Source: Asaia bogorensis (GTDB lineage: Bacteria > Pseudomonadota > Alphaproteobacteria > CACIAM-22H2). From it: a DNA stretch of 40,092 nt. A model generated the notes under the pieces. That model was given only the letters and a program-made list of their open reading frames with translations, had not been told where the DNA came from and made no database searches. Below, one piece after another: positions 8,388 through 18,077 of this stretch. Each line of letters starts with the position of its first letter. The stretch's first letter is position 1. The translations under genes were made by a program, and so were the position numbers. The stretch is taken from NCBI GenBank assembly GCA_945901855.1, contig CAMDLT010000037.1, positions 1 through 40,092 on the forward strand, read 5' to 3'.

Positions 8388-8428
8388 GGGATGCGGAACT
8401 CCTCGTTTGAACGGCTAAACAAACTCTG

Positions 8429-11212
8429 TCAGGCGCCTTCGGACTTGCCCAGCAAATTGCGCGAAATCGTCGCAAGCAGCTCGGCCTTGCGATAGGGCTT
8501 GGCAAGAAAATCGTTCATGCCCGCCGCCAGGCATTCGGCCGCATGGGTTTCGAACACGTTGGCGGTAACGGCCACGATGGGCGCGCGCGCCGTGGCGTTG
8601 GACAGCGCGCGGATGGCGCGCGTGGTAGCGATCCCGTCCATTTCGGGCATGTGGACATCCATCAAAATCAGATCGTAATCGTGCGCATGTGCTGCCGCAA
8701 CCGCCGCTGCGCCGTCCTCGGCAATGTCGGCCGTCAAACCAACGCTCGCCAGCATCGATTGGGCGACCAGCCGGTTGGTCGGATTGTCTTCGGCCAGCAA
8801 GATGCGCAGATCCGCGCGCAATCCCGCGATCGGCGCGGCCGTTGGGGCGACCGGTTCGATCGCTGCGGCCTCCGGCGCCACGGACGCAAACGGCAGTTCG
8901 AGGGTAAAGATGCTGCCGCGCCCAAGCGCGCTGTCGACCCAGATGGTGCCGCCCATGCGTTCGGCCAGCCGCCGGCTGATCGACAGCCCCAGCCCCGTGC
9001 CGCCGTAGCGGCGCGTGATGGTGCCGTCGATCTGGCTGAAATCCTGGAACAGATCTTTGTGGCGCGCGATCGCGATTCCGATGCCGGTGTCGCGCACGCT
9101 GAAGCGCAATGCCAGCGCCGCCGACGGCGCGCGCGCGACGACCACGGCTACTTCGCCCGTTTCGGTAAACTTGATCGCGTTGGCAACCAGGTTGAGCAGG
9201 ATCTGGCGCAAATGCCCGCCGTCGCCGCGCACGCGCGCAGGTACGCCGTCGCCGATTTCCAGGCGCAGCGGCAGCTGTTTGGCCGCCGCACGTTGCGCCA
9301 GCAAATCGAGCGTGCCCTGAACCACCGTGCGCGGATCGAAGGGCAGCACGTCGAATTCCATGCGCCCGGCATCGAGTTTGGAGAGGTCGAGAACGTCGTT
9401 GAGAATATCGAGCAGCGACTCGCCCGAATCGCGAATCGTTTCCAGCGCCCGGCGCTGTTCGGCGTCCAAACGCCCTTCGAGCAGCAAGCTTGTCATGCCG
9501 ATCACGCCGTTCATCGGCGTGCGGATTTCGTGGCTCATCGCGGCGAGAAAGTCGGATTTGGCGCGGCTGGCTCTTTCGGCTGTCGTGCGCGCGGTTTGCG
9601 CCGCATCGAGCGCGGCGGCCAGGCTGTCGCGCGCGCGGATGCGCTCGCTGACGACGCGTCCGGCGCCGCGGTAGCCGATGAACGCGTCCGCTTCGTCGAA
9701 CAGCGGAATGCCCGAAATTTCAAGCCATTCGTGCGTGCCGTCGCGCTGGGCGAAGGGAAACACGAAATCGCGGAACGCGCGCCGATGAACCAGATCGGCA
9801 TGGTGCGATTCGGCCGTCTCGGCGGCAAAAGCCGCGTTGTGCGCGAACAGCTTGCAATGCGTGCGGCCCAGCAGCGCCGAAAAATCGGTGCGCAACTTGC
9901 CGCGCGGATCGGAAACGAAGGTCAGCCGGTGGTCGGCATCGGTTTCCCACAACCAATCGGACGTGACCTTGGCAAAATCGCGGAAACGAATTTCGTTTTC
10001 GGCCAGCCGGTCCAGATTGCGCCGTTCCTCGGTCGTGTCGCGGAACATGGCCAGTCGCCCGCCGTCGGCGGTCCTGCGACTCCACGCCGTGACGATGCGC
10101 CCGCCCGCCAGGCGAATTTTGTAGCTCGACGCGGGTTGCTGCAGGCGGCGCGCGATGGCGTCGGCAAACGGCGTTTGGGCATCCTCGACGTCGCGCAAAC
10201 CTGCGCTAGCCCCCAGCGCCACGACCTCGCGGCTCTCCATGCCGACCCGCAGGCGGTCTTTCAGATGCGCGAACAGCGCCTCGATCTGCGCGTTCCACAA
10301 CACAAGCCGGTCGTCGCTGTCGTAGAGCAGCATGCCTTCTTGCATCGCCGCGATGCCGTCGCGCAGGCGCTGGTCGCTCTGGGCCACGGCGCGCTGCGCC
10401 GCGCGCTCGGCCGTCACGTCGCGTCGGATCGAAATGCGTCCGCCATCGAGCGTTGGCCGCTCGATGCCTTCGAACATGCGACCGTTGGGAATTTCCAGCA
10501 AAAAAGGCTGGCCGCTGTGGCTGCGACGCAGTTCGCTGGCCTGCTTGAAGCGCGCCAGCAGCGCTTCGTGCCCGATCCAGATGCGATCGCGCGCAATCTC
10601 GGCCATCATCTCCTCGGCGCGCATGCCCACGGCCATGCGTTGGCTCGCATCGGCATAGGGCGACACGTAGCGCGCATTCCAAGCCAGCAAGCGCCCGTCC
10701 GAATCGTAGAGCGCAAAACCTTCGCCGAGCGCCTCCAGCCCTTCTTGGTAGCGCCGGTCGGCGCGCCTGGCGGCAGCTTGCGCTGCGCGCATTTCGCCGA
10801 CATCGCGCACGACGACAACGATGCCGCCGTTTTGGGTTGGCGATTCGGCAAATTGCAGCACGCGCCCGTCGGTCAATGTGCGTTCGAAAATGCGGTCCAA
10901 ATTGGCGCGTCGGTTGAGACGGCTTTCGACGAAGGCCAGACGCTGCGCTTCGTCGAACCCGTAAAGCGGCGAGCGCGATTCGTATGCCAGGATCTCGGCA
11001 AACGGCGTGCCCGGCCGCATCAGCGTTTCGGGATAGTCGAAAATTTCGGCAAAGCGCGTGTTGCAGGCGACCAGCCGGTCGTTCGCGTCGTACAGCACAA
11101 AGCCATCGCGCATGCCTTCGATCGTGTCGGCGAACTGGCGTTCGCCGCTCGTCTGCGCTGGCGCCGCGTCGGCGGGAGGGGGCAAGTCGGATGCCATCGT
11201 GGTGGCGATCAT
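8429..11212 (-). CDS. Hybrid sensor histidine kinase with four PAS domains and a receiver
   Basis: A 927-residue signalling protein without clear membrane segments, so probably cytoplasmic. Three similar PAS units start near residues 27, 155 and 283, each with the pattern GxxLYDxxxRLxxxN ([45 protein letters not shown]). A fourth, different PAS follows at about 408-520 ([16 protein letters not shown]). The kinase core has the phospho-acceptor His561 in [11 protein letters not shown] and ATP-binding boxes [16 protein letters not shown] and GGTGLGLSI. The C-terminal receiver has Asp852 in [12 protein letters not shown]. The start at ATG 11212 or 11197 is uncertain; longer forms run into the promoter region. 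It is divergent from eda. No output domain is fused, so the partner phosphotransfer protein or regulator lies elsewhere. Confidence 0.92.
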   Translation of the reverse strand: MIATTMASDLPPPADAAPAQTSGERQFADTIEGMRDGFVLYDANDRLVACNTRFAEIFDYPETLMRPGTPFAEILAYESRSPLYGFDEAQRLAFVESRLNRRANLDRIFERTLTDGRVLQFAESPTQNGGIVVVVRDVGEMRAAQAAARRADRRYQEGLEALGEGFALYDSDGRLLAWNARYVSPYADASQRMAVGMRAEEMMAEIARDRIWIGHEALLARFKQASELRRSHSGQPFLLEIPNGRMFEGIERPTLDGGRISIRRDVTAERAAQRAVAQSDQRLRDGIAAMQEGMLLYDSDDRLVLWNAQIEALFAHLKDRLRVGMESREVVALGASAGLRDVEDAQTPFADAIARRLQQPASSYKIRLAGGRIVTAWSRRTADGGRLAMFRDTTEERRNLDRLAENEIRFRDFAKVTSDWLWETDADHRLTFVSDPRGKLRTDFSALLGRTHCKLFAHNAAFAAETAESHHADLVHRRAFRDFVFPFAQRDGTHEWLEISGIPLFDEADAFIGYRGAGRVVSERIRARDSLAAALDAAQTARTTAERASRAKSDFLAAMSHEIRTPMNGVIGMTSLLLEGRLDAEQRRALETIRDSGESLLDILNDVLDLSKLDAGRMEFDVLPFDPRTVVQGTLDLLAQRAAAKQLPLRLEIGDGVPARVRGDGGHLRQILLNLVANAIKFTETGEVAVVVARAPSAALALRFSVRDTGIGIAIARHKDLFQDFSQIDGTITRRYGGTGLGLSISRRLAERMGGTIWVDSALGRGSIFTLELPFASVAPEAAAIEPVAPTAAPIAGLRADLRILLAEDNPTNRLVAQSMLASVGLTADIAEDGAAAVAAAHAHDYDLILMDVHMPEMDGIATTRAIRALSNATARAPIVAVTANVFETHAAECLAAGMNDFLAKPYRKAELLATISRNLLGKSEGA

Positions 11213-11316
11213 ACAAGCTTTGGCGGGTCCGCCAACAGTCGCCAAACGGCCGCCAAGTTGACGCGTGCGACCGGGCGGCTCTATCGTCGGGGCGCTGCCA
11301 GGGAGGCGGCGTTTGC

Positions 11317-11970
11317 ATGTCCCAAAAACCACGTACGATGCGTGAAATTCTGGCGCGCGGCCCGGTAATGCCGATTTTGACGCTGGCCGATCCGACAACG
11401 GCGGGCGATCTTGCGCGTGCCTTGGTGGCGGGCGGGGTGCATACATTTGAAGTCGTGCTGCGCACGCCTGCCGCGCTCGATGCCCTCAAAGCGATGTTGG
11501 CCGCCGCCCCCGACGCCAGCATTGGCGTTGGCACGATCTTGACGCCCAGCGATCTTGCGCGTGCCCAAGATGCCGGTGCGGCCTTCGGCGTGTCGCCGGG
11601 TCTGACCCGCGATCTGGCCCAGGCCGTGCGCTCGGTCGGCTTTCCCTTCATTCCGGGCGTTGCGACCGCCAGCGAAATCATGCAAGCCCGCGAATTCGGG
11701 TTCCGCGAAATGAAACTTTTTCCGGCCAACGTCGCGGGCGGGGTCGGCTGGCTGCAAGCGATGGGGCCGGTCTATCCCGACGTGCTGTTTTGCCCGACGG
11801 GCGGGATCAAACCTGCCGATATCCCGGCCTTTTTGGCCGAACCCAACTGCGTCACCGTGGGCGGCTCGTGGGTGGTGCCCAAGGCTCTGCTCGGCGCCAA
11901 AGACTGGGCCGGCATCGAAAAGCTCGCCCGCCAAGCCGCCGGATTTGCGCATCGACAGCGGCAATCCTAA
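11317..11970 (+). CDS. eda: KDPG/KHG aldolase
   Basis: A 217-residue class I aldolase that cleaves 2-keto-3-deoxy-6-phosphogluconate to pyruvate and glyceraldehyde-3-phosphate, the second step of the Entner-Doudoroff pathway. The Schiff-base Lys133 is in [11 protein letters not shown], the catalytic Glu45 in FEVVLRTP, and the substrate-binding motifs GVGTIL, SPGLT and PTGGI are all present. The ATG at 11317 follows GGGAGGCGG at 11301-11309. No zwf, pgl or edd is adjacent, although an IlvD/Edd-family dehydratase lies 3.7 kb downstream. Related KDPGal or KHG specificity cannot be excluded. Confidence 0.93.
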   Translation: MSQKPRTMREILARGPVMPILTLADPTTAGDLARALVAGGVHTFEVVLRTPAALDALKAMLAAAPDASIGVGTILTPSDLARAQDAGAAFGVSPGLTRDLAQAVRSVGFPFIPGVATASEIMQAREFGFREMKLFPANVAGGVGWLQAMGPVYPDVLFCPTGGIKPADIPAFLAEPNCVTVGGSWVVPKALLGAKDWAGIEKLARQAAGFAHRQRQS

Positions 11971-12017
11971 TTCATATGCAAATAAACATAGTTCTTGTTT
12001 TAAACCCGTAAATCGAC

Positions 12018-12149
12018 TTCACTTGTCCGATCGCCTCTTGCGGGCGTGCGCTGTTTGACAAGTGAATCGAGTAATTTTTATCCGGCGGCGATTTATGGAC
12101 GTCGCCGCAAATCGTCGGCGTGGTTACATCCCTTCAATATCAAAGGGAT
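12018..12149 (+). other. Cluster of three stem-loops in the eda / TPR gap
   Basis: Three inverted repeats follow one another. TTCACTTGTC (12018-12027) pairs with GACAAGTGAA (12057-12066), then comes a T-rich stretch. GCGGCGA (12085-12091) pairs with TCGCCGC (12102-12108). ATCCCTT (12128-12134) pairs with AAGGGAT (12143-12149). The first may terminate eda. The set could also be a structured leader or small RNA. No coding frame is credible here. Confidence 0.5.
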
Positions 12150-12180
12150 AAATAGGTTGCGGTCGCGCATTGTCGCAGGT

Positions 12181-12210
12181 TGTTGCTGTTTTGCGCCGCG
12201 CGCTAAAATC
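12181..12210 (+). promoter_or_regulatory. Possible promoter ahead of the TPR gene
   Basis: TTGTTG (12181-12186) and TAAAAT (12205-12210) are separated by 18 bases, close to a standard housekeeping promoter. The GTG start at 12264 lies 54 bases downstream. The match is by eye and is not strong at the first box. Confidence 0.35.
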
Positions 12211-12263
12211 CGCCCTGCGAAAAAGGATGACAAGCTTTTGGGGAATGCGCGAAAGTCGCGCTC

Positions 12264-12893
12264 GTGAAAACGCAACGCCGTCAACCATCGCACCGGTCAA
12301 GCGCCGGGCCCAAGGCCCGCGCAGCCGTATCCGTGCCCGAAACCGCGCCCGACATATCTGCCGCTTTGCGCCAAATTCTGACGCTGTGCGCCAAAGCGCC
12401 GGCGGCGGGGCGTTCCAAGCGGCTCGACGTTTTGTTCCGCGATTTGCTCAAACAGGCGCCGCCGCGCGATGCCGAAGAAACCGGCGACCTGATCTGGGCT
12501 TTGTGGACCAGCCACACCGATACGGCGGCGACCGACGCCATGCAAAAAGCGATCGGCCAGATCGTCGCCAAAGAGCCCGAGGCGGCGCGCGAAACGCTTG
12601 ATCGGCTGTGCCTCGCCTATCCCGATTGGGCCGAGGCGTGGAACAAGCGCGCCACGCTCGCCTTCATCGAAGCGCGCGATGCCGATGCGGTTGCCGATAT
12701 CGTCGAAACCTTGGCGCGCGAGCCGCGCCATTTCGGCGCCTTGGCGGGCTTCGGACAAATCGCGCATCGCCAGGGCCATCCGGCGGCGGCGCTGGCCGCG
12801 TACGAGACGGCCCTCGCCCTCAATCCGCATCTCGACGAGCTGACCAACGCGGCCGGAGAGCTGCGCGAATTGTTTGCGGCCCGCCCGAACTGA
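12264..12893 (+). CDS. Tetratricopeptide-repeat protein
   Basis: A 209-residue protein with a basic N-terminal segment and a helical-repeat body. At least two TPR-like units are visible (YPDWAEAWNKRATLAFIEAR; FGALAGFGQIAHRQGHPAAA followed by LAAYETALALNPHLDE), the second with canonical TPR spacing. The N-terminal half (residues 30-100) resembles a degenerate helical repeat. No signal peptide is seen, so it is probably cytoplasmic. Similar small proteins are common in alphaproteobacteria without known function. GTG at 12264 was taken as start; the ribosome-binding signal is weak. The ABC binding-protein gene begins 37 bp downstream with its own strong ribosome-binding site. Confidence 0.8.
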   Translation: MKTQRRQPSHRSSAGPKARAAVSVPETAPDISAALRQILTLCAKAPAAGRSKRLDVLFRDLLKQAPPRDAEETGDLIWALWTSHTDTAATDAMQKAIGQIVAKEPEAARETLDRLCLAYPDWAEAWNKRATLAFIEARDADAVADIVETLAREPRHFGALAGFGQIAHRQGHPAAALAAYETALALNPHLDELTNAAGELRELFAARPN

Positions 12894-12930
12894 GTCCCAA
12901 AAAAAAGATCCGCACAAAGGAGTGGAGCCG

Positions 12931-14538
12931 ATGAAATCCAAACTGATGGTCGCGGCGCTCGCGGGGCTGCTGGCAGTCGCCGCAGTGCCGTTCGCCGCCG
13001 CACCGGTCGCAGCGCAGGCAAAGCCGTTCAAATGGGCCAATGACGGCGACGTCAATTCGATGGACCCCTACGCGCGCAACGAGACGTTTCTGCTGACCTT
13101 CACGCAGAACATCTACGAACCGCTGGTGCGCCGCGACGCGAATTTGAAGCTCGAAGCCGCGCTCGCCACCGAGTGGAGTCAGACCGCCCCCAGCGTGTGG
13201 CGCTTCAAGCTGCGCGCGAACGTCAAGTTCCATGACGGTTCCGCCTTCAGCGCCGACGACGTGGTGTTCTCCTACACGCGGGTCACGACCGGCGGTTCCA
13301 ACCTCAAAGGCAATTTCTCGTCGGCAAAGGGTATCCGCAAGATCGACGATTTGACGGTCGAATTCGACACCAACGGCGTCGATCCGATCTTCCCCGAGCA
13401 GCTCACCACCTGGGGGATCATGTCGAAGGCCTGGGCCGAGAAAAACAACGCCACTGTCGCCGCCGACTTGACCAAGAACGAAGAAAGCTTCGCCACGCGC
13501 AATGCCAACGGCACGGGGCCGTTCGTCCTGCGGCTGCGCGAGCCCGACGTTCGCACCGTGCTGGTCCCCAACCCCAATTGGTGGGACAAGCCCCAGCACA
13601 ATATTTCGGAAGCCACGTTCTTCCGGATCGGCAACGATGCCACGCGCATCGCGGCGTTGCTGTCGGGCGAAGTCGATTTCGTCTACACCGTGCCGCCGCA
13701 AGACCAGCCGCGTCTGGCCGCAACGCCGGGCCTCAAGCTCGTGCAAGGGCCGGAACTGCGCATCATCTATCTGTCGTTCGACCAGCTGCGCGCGGAACTG
13801 ACGGACTCGCCGGTCAAGGGCGTCAATCCGTTCAAGGACAAGCGCGTGCGCCAGGCCTTCTACCAGGCGATCGATGTCGAAGCGATCAAGAGCCGCGTGA
13901 TGCGCAATCAGTCGGTGCCCACGGGCTCGCTGGTCGCACCGGGCGTCAACGGCTTCATGCCCGAAATGGCACGCCGCGCCGCCCCCTACGATCCGGCAGC
14001 AGCGCAAAAGCTGCTGGCCGAAGCGGGCTATCCCAACGGCTTCGAAGTCACGCTCGACTGCTCGAACGACCGCTACGTCAACGACGAGGCGATCTGCACG
14101 GCCATCGTTGCGATGATGGCCCGCGTGGGCATGAAGGTGAACCTCAACGCCCAGACCCGCGCGCGCTTCTTCGCCAAGATCAATACGCCTGTCTTCAACA
14201 CCTCGTTCTACATGCTGGGCTGGACGCCCTCCACCTACGACGCCCACAACGTGCTGATCAGCCTGGTGCACAGCCGCGACATGGCCCGCTCGCGCGGGCT
14301 GTTCAACAACGGCGGCTATTCCAACCCGGAAGTCGACAAGCTGACCGATCTTGTGGCGTCGGAAACGGATACGGCAAAACGCCAGGCGATGATCAGCCAA
14401 GCCTTCAAGCATCTGGCCGACGATTTTGGCTACGTTCCGCTGCATCAGCAGACCATCGTCTGGGCAATGAAGCAGAATGTCGACGTGGTCCAGATGGCGG
14501 ACAATTATTTTCCGCTGCGTCTTGTCACGGTAAAGTAA
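12931..14538 (+). CDS. Peptide/nickel-type ABC transporter substrate-binding protein
   Basis: A 535-residue periplasmic binding protein of the SBP_bac_5 (DppA/OppA) family. A Sec signal peptide is evident (residues 1-29, ending APVAAQA). The body carries family marks such as FKWANDGDVNSMDPYA, NIYEPLVRRD, VWRFKLRANVKFHDG and FSADDVVFSYTR. The ATG at 12931 follows AAAGGAG. Such proteins capture peptides, opines or other solutes for a two-permease, two-ATPase importer. None of those partners is adjacent: the next gene encodes a CobW GTPase after a strong terminator. It therefore appears to be an orphan binding protein that must share a transporter encoded elsewhere. The substrate cannot be read from sequence. 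Confidence 0.93.
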   Translation: MKSKLMVAALAGLLAVAAVPFAAAPVAAQAKPFKWANDGDVNSMDPYARNETFLLTFTQNIYEPLVRRDANLKLEAALATEWSQTAPSVWRFKLRANVKFHDGSAFSADDVVFSYTRVTTGGSNLKGNFSSAKGIRKIDDLTVEFDTNGVDPIFPEQLTTWGIMSKAWAEKNNATVAADLTKNEESFATRNANGTGPFVLRLREPDVRTVLVPNPNWWDKPQHNISEATFFRIGNDATRIAALLSGEVDFVYTVPPQDQPRLAATPGLKLVQGPELRIIYLSFDQLRAELTDSPVKGVNPFKDKRVRQAFYQAIDVEAIKSRVMRNQSVPTGSLVAPGVNGFMPEMARRAAPYDPAAAQKLLAEAGYPNGFEVTLDCSNDRYVNDEAICTAIVAMMARVGMKVNLNAQTRARFFAKINTPVFNTSFYMLGWTPSTYDAHNVLISLVHSRDMARSRGLFNNGGYSNPEVDKLTDLVASETDTAKRQAMISQAFKHLADDFGYVPLHQQTIVWAMKQNVDVVQMADNYFPLRLVTVK

Positions 14539-14553
14539 CGTCGCATTGAACCG

Positions 14554-14600
14554 GGGCTGCGGAACGCCTAAATCGAGCGCTCCGCAGCCCTTCCTTCTTT
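14554..14600 (+). terminator. Rho-independent terminator after the binding-protein gene
   Basis: GGGCTGCGGA (14554-14563) pairs perfectly with TCCGCAGCCC (14581-14590) around a 17-base loop that contains a further short GCG/CGC pairing. The T/C-rich tail TTCCTTCTTT follows. The hairpin begins 16 bp after the stop. Confidence 0.88.
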
Positions 14601-14616
14601 CCGAAAGTCCCGTCCG

Positions 14617-15684
14617 ATGAACCAGATCCCCGTCACCGTCCTCACCGGCTATTTGGGCGCGGGCAAGACCACGCTGCTGAACCGAATCCTCACCGAAGAT
14701 CACGGCAAAAAATACGCCGTGATCATCAACGAATTCGGCGAGGCCAATATCGACAACGATCTGGTCGTGGGCGCGGACGAAGAAATCTTCGAGATGAACA
14801 ATGGCTGCATCTGCTGCACGGTGCGCGGCGATCTGGTGCGCATCATCGCGGGCTTGATGAAGCGCGCGGACAAGCTCGACGGCATCATCGTGGAAACCAC
14901 GGGTCTCGCCAATCCCGCCCCCGTCGCGCAGACCTTCTTCATGGACGATGAAGTGCGCGCCAAGACGGCGCTCGATGCTATCGTCACGGTCGTGGATGCC
15001 CGCTTCTTCCTCGACCGGCTGAAGGACAGCCACGAGGCCGAAGACCAGGTCGCGTTCGCCGACGTGGTGCTGGTCAACAAGACCGATCTTGTGAATGCCG
15101 AGCAGCTGCGCGAAGTCGAGGCGCGCGTGCGCGCGATCAACCCCTATGCTCGGCAGCATCGCACGCAGAACAGCCAGATCGCGCTCGATGCCATTCTGGA
15201 CAAGGGCGCGTTCGATCTGCAGCGCATCCTGTCGATCGAGCCCGCGTTCCTCAAGCATCACGACCATCCGCATCACGATCCCGACCATGTGCATGGACCC
15301 GACTGCGACCATGGCCCAGACGACCACCACGGGCACGACCATCATGGGCACGGCCATCACGACCATGCGCCGCATGCCTCCCACGACGTCACCGTCGCGT
15401 CGATCTCGCTCGCCATCGACGGCGATGTCGATCCCGAGAAATTCAAGAGCTGGATCGGCAATGTGCTGGCGACCAGCGGCGCCGACATTCTGCGCTCGAA
15501 GGGCATTCTGTCGGTCGCCGACGCACAGCAGCGTTTCGTTTTTCAGGCCGTCCATATGATCGCCGATTCGACCTGGGGCCATGCCTGGCGATTGGGCGAA
15601 AAGCGCGCCTCCAAGCTCGTGTTCATCGGCCGCAAGCTCGATCGCGATGCGCTCAAGGCCGGGTTTGAAAGCTGCAAGCGCTAG
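14617..15684 (+). CDS. CobW/COG0523-family GTPase metallochaperone
   Basis: A 355-residue G3E GTPase. The Walker A motif GYLGAGKT is at residues 11-18, the metal-binding CICC at 64-67 (family CxCC) and the guanine-specificity motif NKTD at 154-157. A His/Asp-rich linker spans about 213-256 with long HDH/HHGH runs, and the CobW C-terminal domain starts near 258. Family members deliver Zn, Co or Ni to target enzymes using GTP. The His-rich stretch fits Zn or Ni/Co loading or storage. No cobalamin genes are adjacent. The IlvD-family dehydratase begins 9 bp downstream, so the two may be co-transcribed, although that enzyme uses Fe-S and Mg rather than Zn. The client is unknown. Confidence 0.93.
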   Translation: MNQIPVTVLTGYLGAGKTTLLNRILTEDHGKKYAVIINEFGEANIDNDLVVGADEEIFEMNNGCICCTVRGDLVRIIAGLMKRADKLDGIIVETTGLANPAPVAQTFFMDDEVRAKTALDAIVTVVDARFFLDRLKDSHEAEDQVAFADVVLVNKTDLVNAEQLREVEARVRAINPYARQHRTQNSQIALDAILDKGAFDLQRILSIEPAFLKHHDHPHHDPDHVHGPDCDHGPDDHHGHDHHGHGHHDHAPHASHDVTVASISLAIDGDVDPEKFKSWIGNVLATSGADILRSKGILSVADAQQRFVFQAVHMIADSTWGHAWRLGEKRASKLVFIGRKLDRDALKAGFESCKR

Positions 15685-15693
15685 GAGCATCGC

Positions 15694-17385
15694 GTGGACG
15701 CGCCGCACGGATTCGATATTGGCCTTACCAACTACGGCGATCGCGACTTTGCGCGCTATTTGCGCCGCTCCTTCGCGCGTTCGATGGGGCTTGCACGCGC
15801 CTCGCTCGACAAGCCCATCGTCGGCATTGCGGCCACGCCGTCCGGTTTCAACAACTGCCATCGTACGATGGACGAATTGGTCGAAGCGGTTTCGCGCGGC
15901 GTGCTGGCCGCGGGCGCCTTGCCGCGCGTCTTTCCGACCATCTCGCTGGGCGAGGTTTTTCTCGAGCCGACCAGCCTCGTCTATCGCAACCTCATGTCGA
16001 TGGACACCGAGGAAATGGTCCGCGCCCAGCCCATGGATTCGGTCGTGCTGATCGGCGGTTGCGACAAGACCGTGCCCGCGCAATTGATGGGGGCGATTTC
16101 CGCCGACCGGCCCGCGATCCAACTTGTCACCGGCCCGATGATGACGGGCCGCCACAAAGGCCAGCGCCTGGGCGCTTGCACCGACTGCCGCAGCTTCTGG
16201 GGCAAGTACCGTGCGGGCAGCGTGGACGAGGCCGAAATTCAAACCGTCGAAAGCCGCTTGGCGGTCACGGCGGGGACGTGCGCCGTGATGGGCACGGCGA
16301 GCACGATGGCGTGCATCGCCGAAACGCTCGGCATGTCGTTGCCCGGCACGGCCGCCATTCCGGCCGTGCATTCGGCGCGCCTTGTTGCGGCCGAAGAAAC
16401 CGGCAAAGCCGCCGTCGCGCTGATTTCGAGCAAACTGCGCCCGCGCCAGATCGTGACGCAGAAATCGATCGAAAACGCGCTGCGCATGCTGATGGCGCTG
16501 GGCGGTTCGACCAATGCGGTCGTCCACTTGGCCGCCATCGCCGGACGCTGCGGAGTTGCGATCGATTTCGACCGGCTCAACCGCATCTCCGACGAAACGC
16601 CGGTGCTGGTCGATTTGAAGCCCGTGGGCGAGGGCTATATGGAAGATTTTTATGCGGCTGGCGGCGTCGGCGCCGTGCTGCGCGAACTCAAACCGTTGCT
16701 CCATCTCGACACGATCGATGTCGAAGGCCGCACGCTGGGCGAACGTCTGGCTGAACCTGCCGAATGGGTGGATCGCGCGATCGTCAAACCGTTCGACGCG
16801 CCGGTCTCGAATGTCGGCGGATTGATCGCGCTCGCCGGCACGCTCGCGCCGGATGGCGCCATCTTCAAGCGCGCGGCCGCGACGCCCGCTCTGTTCGAGT
16901 CCGAAGGCCGTGCCGTCGTGTTCGAAGATTTGGCCGATCTGGCGGCGCGTATCGACGATCCCGATCTCGATGTCGAAGCCAACGACATTCTGGTGATGAA
17001 AAATGCTGGGCCGCATGCTGCCGGCATGCCGGAAGCAGGCTACCTGCCGATCCCCAAAAAACTCGCGCGCGCCGGCGTCAAAGACATGGTGCGGATATCC
17101 GACGCGCGTATGTCGGGGACCGCGTTCGGCACGATCGTTTTGCATGTGGCGCCCGAAGCCGCGATCGGCGGGCCTTTGGCGGCTGTGCGGACCGGGGATC
17201 GCATCCGCCTGTCGGTCGCGAACAAGACGATCGATCTGCTGGTTCCGGCTGAGGAAATCGCGCGGCGCCTCGCAAACATAGCGCCGCCCCCGGTGCCCAA
17301 ACGCGGCTATCGGAATCTCTATCGGCGCAGCGTTCTGCAGGCTCCGCTTGGCTGCGATTTCGACTTCCTCGCGGGCGAACCCTAG
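15694..17385 (+). CDS. IlvD/Edd-family dehydratase, probably acting on a sugar acid
   Basis: A 563-residue Fe-S dehydratase. The three cluster-ligand Cys of the family are present: Cys55 (FNNCHR), Cys123 (IGGCDKT) and Cys196 ([11 protein letters not shown]). The extra motif [12 protein letters not shown] and the C-terminal [13 protein letters not shown] are typical of the branch that includes arabonate, xylonate and related sugar-acid dehydratases. That makes it less likely to be the dihydroxyacid dehydratase of branched-chain amino acid synthesis, though this cannot be excluded. GTG at 15694 is the apparent start, after CTAGGAGCAT. It follows the CobW gene by 9 bp and its stop overlaps the convergent GNAT gene by a few bases. 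With eda 3.7 kb upstream, a role in sugar-acid breakdown is plausible but inferred. Confidence 0.9.
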   Translation: MDAPHGFDIGLTNYGDRDFARYLRRSFARSMGLARASLDKPIVGIAATPSGFNNCHRTMDELVEAVSRGVLAAGALPRVFPTISLGEVFLEPTSLVYRNLMSMDTEEMVRAQPMDSVVLIGGCDKTVPAQLMGAISADRPAIQLVTGPMMTGRHKGQRLGACTDCRSFWGKYRAGSVDEAEIQTVESRLAVTAGTCAVMGTASTMACIAETLGMSLPGTAAIPAVHSARLVAAEETGKAAVALISSKLRPRQIVTQKSIENALRMLMALGGSTNAVVHLAAIAGRCGVAIDFDRLNRISDETPVLVDLKPVGEGYMEDFYAAGGVGAVLRELKPLLHLDTIDVEGRTLGERLAEPAEWVDRAIVKPFDAPVSNVGGLIALAGTLAPDGAIFKRAAATPALFESEGRAVVFEDLADLAARIDDPDLDVEANDILVMKNAGPHAAGMPEAGYLPIPKKLARAGVKDMVRISDARMSGTAFGTIVLHVAPEAAIGGPLAAVRTGDRIRLSVANKTIDLLVPAEEIARRLANIAPPPVPKRGYRNLYRRSVLQAPLGCDFDFLAGEP

Positions 17386-18050
17386 CGAAACTCGGCCAGA
17401 CTGCGTTTCTGCCAGCCCTTGGGGTCGAAGTTTTCCGGCGCAAGCCATGCTTCGAACGCGGCTTTGATCTGCGGCCAATCGCGGTCGATCATCGCGAACC
17501 AGGCCGTGTCGCGATTGCGGCCTTTGACGATCATGTGCTGGCGAAACAGCCCTTCGTAGGCGAAGCCCAAGCGCAGCGCCGCGCGCTTCGAGGGCTCGTT
17601 CAGATCGTTGCACTTCCACTCGAGGCGCCGGTAGCCAAGCGCCTCGAAGACGTGCTGCGCGATCAGATATTGCGCCTCGGTGGCCGCGACCGTGCGCTGC
17701 AGGGCGGGCGTGTAAAGGATCGAGCCCACTTCGACCACGCGGTTGGCGCGCTTGATGCGCATCAGCGAAAGCCAGCCGGTCGCGCGGTCGTTTCGATCCG
17801 CCACCGCCCAAAAGATCGGATCGCCCGTGCCGCCCGCGATCTTCTGCACATGCGCGGCAAACGACGCCTTGTCGGGATAGGGCCCCGTAGACAGATAGGC
17901 CCATTGCTGTTCTTTGGAGGCCCCGTGCGACAGCGCGTAGAGCCCATCGGTATCCCTTGCGGGATCGAGCGGGCGCAAACGGCAGGTGCGCCCTTCGAGG
18001 ATCGTGCGGACCGGCTGCGGCGCTTGGTGCGTCGGTACTTCTTGTGGCAT
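17382..18050 (-). CDS. GNAT-family N-acetyltransferase
   Basis: A 222-residue protein of the RimJ/RimL-like GNAT group, which transfers acetyl from acetyl-CoA to protein N-termini or small amines. Visible family marks are the N-terminal [20 protein letters not shown], the strand [19 protein letters not shown] and the acceptor-side [20 protein letters not shown] followed by [10 protein letters not shown]. These match the RimL pattern of Asn-Asx and S-x-R-A-A-x-x-L-G. The ATG at 18050 is preferred, as longer forms run into the divergent recQ gene. The promoter gap to recQ is only 27 bp. The substrate is unknown. Confidence 0.9.
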   Translation of the reverse strand: MPQEVPTHQAPQPVRTILEGRTCRLRPLDPARDTDGLYALSHGASKEQQWAYLSTGPYPDKASFAAHVQKIAGGTGDPIFWAVADRNDRATGWLSLMRIKRANRVVEVGSILYTPALQRTVAATEAQYLIAQHVFEALGYRRLEWKCNDLNEPSKRAALRLGFAYEGLFRQHMIVKGRNRDTAWFAMIDRDWPQIKAAFEAWLAPENFDPKGWQKRSLAEFR

Positions 18051-18077
18051 GGCGTCGAGGATGGCAGAAGAATCGGG

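Noticed and set aside
8543..11368. A long plus-strand open frame across the histidine kinase
   Set aside because: The minus strand encodes a clear multi-domain kinase; the plus frame has low-complexity Arg/Gln/Ala content and no motif.
12820..17904. A very long minus-strand open frame (about 1690 residues) opposite the binding-protein, CobW and dehydratase genes
   Set aside because: It is a high-GC shadow: its product is Arg/His/Gln-rich with no domain, and three well-defined genes occupy the plus strand.
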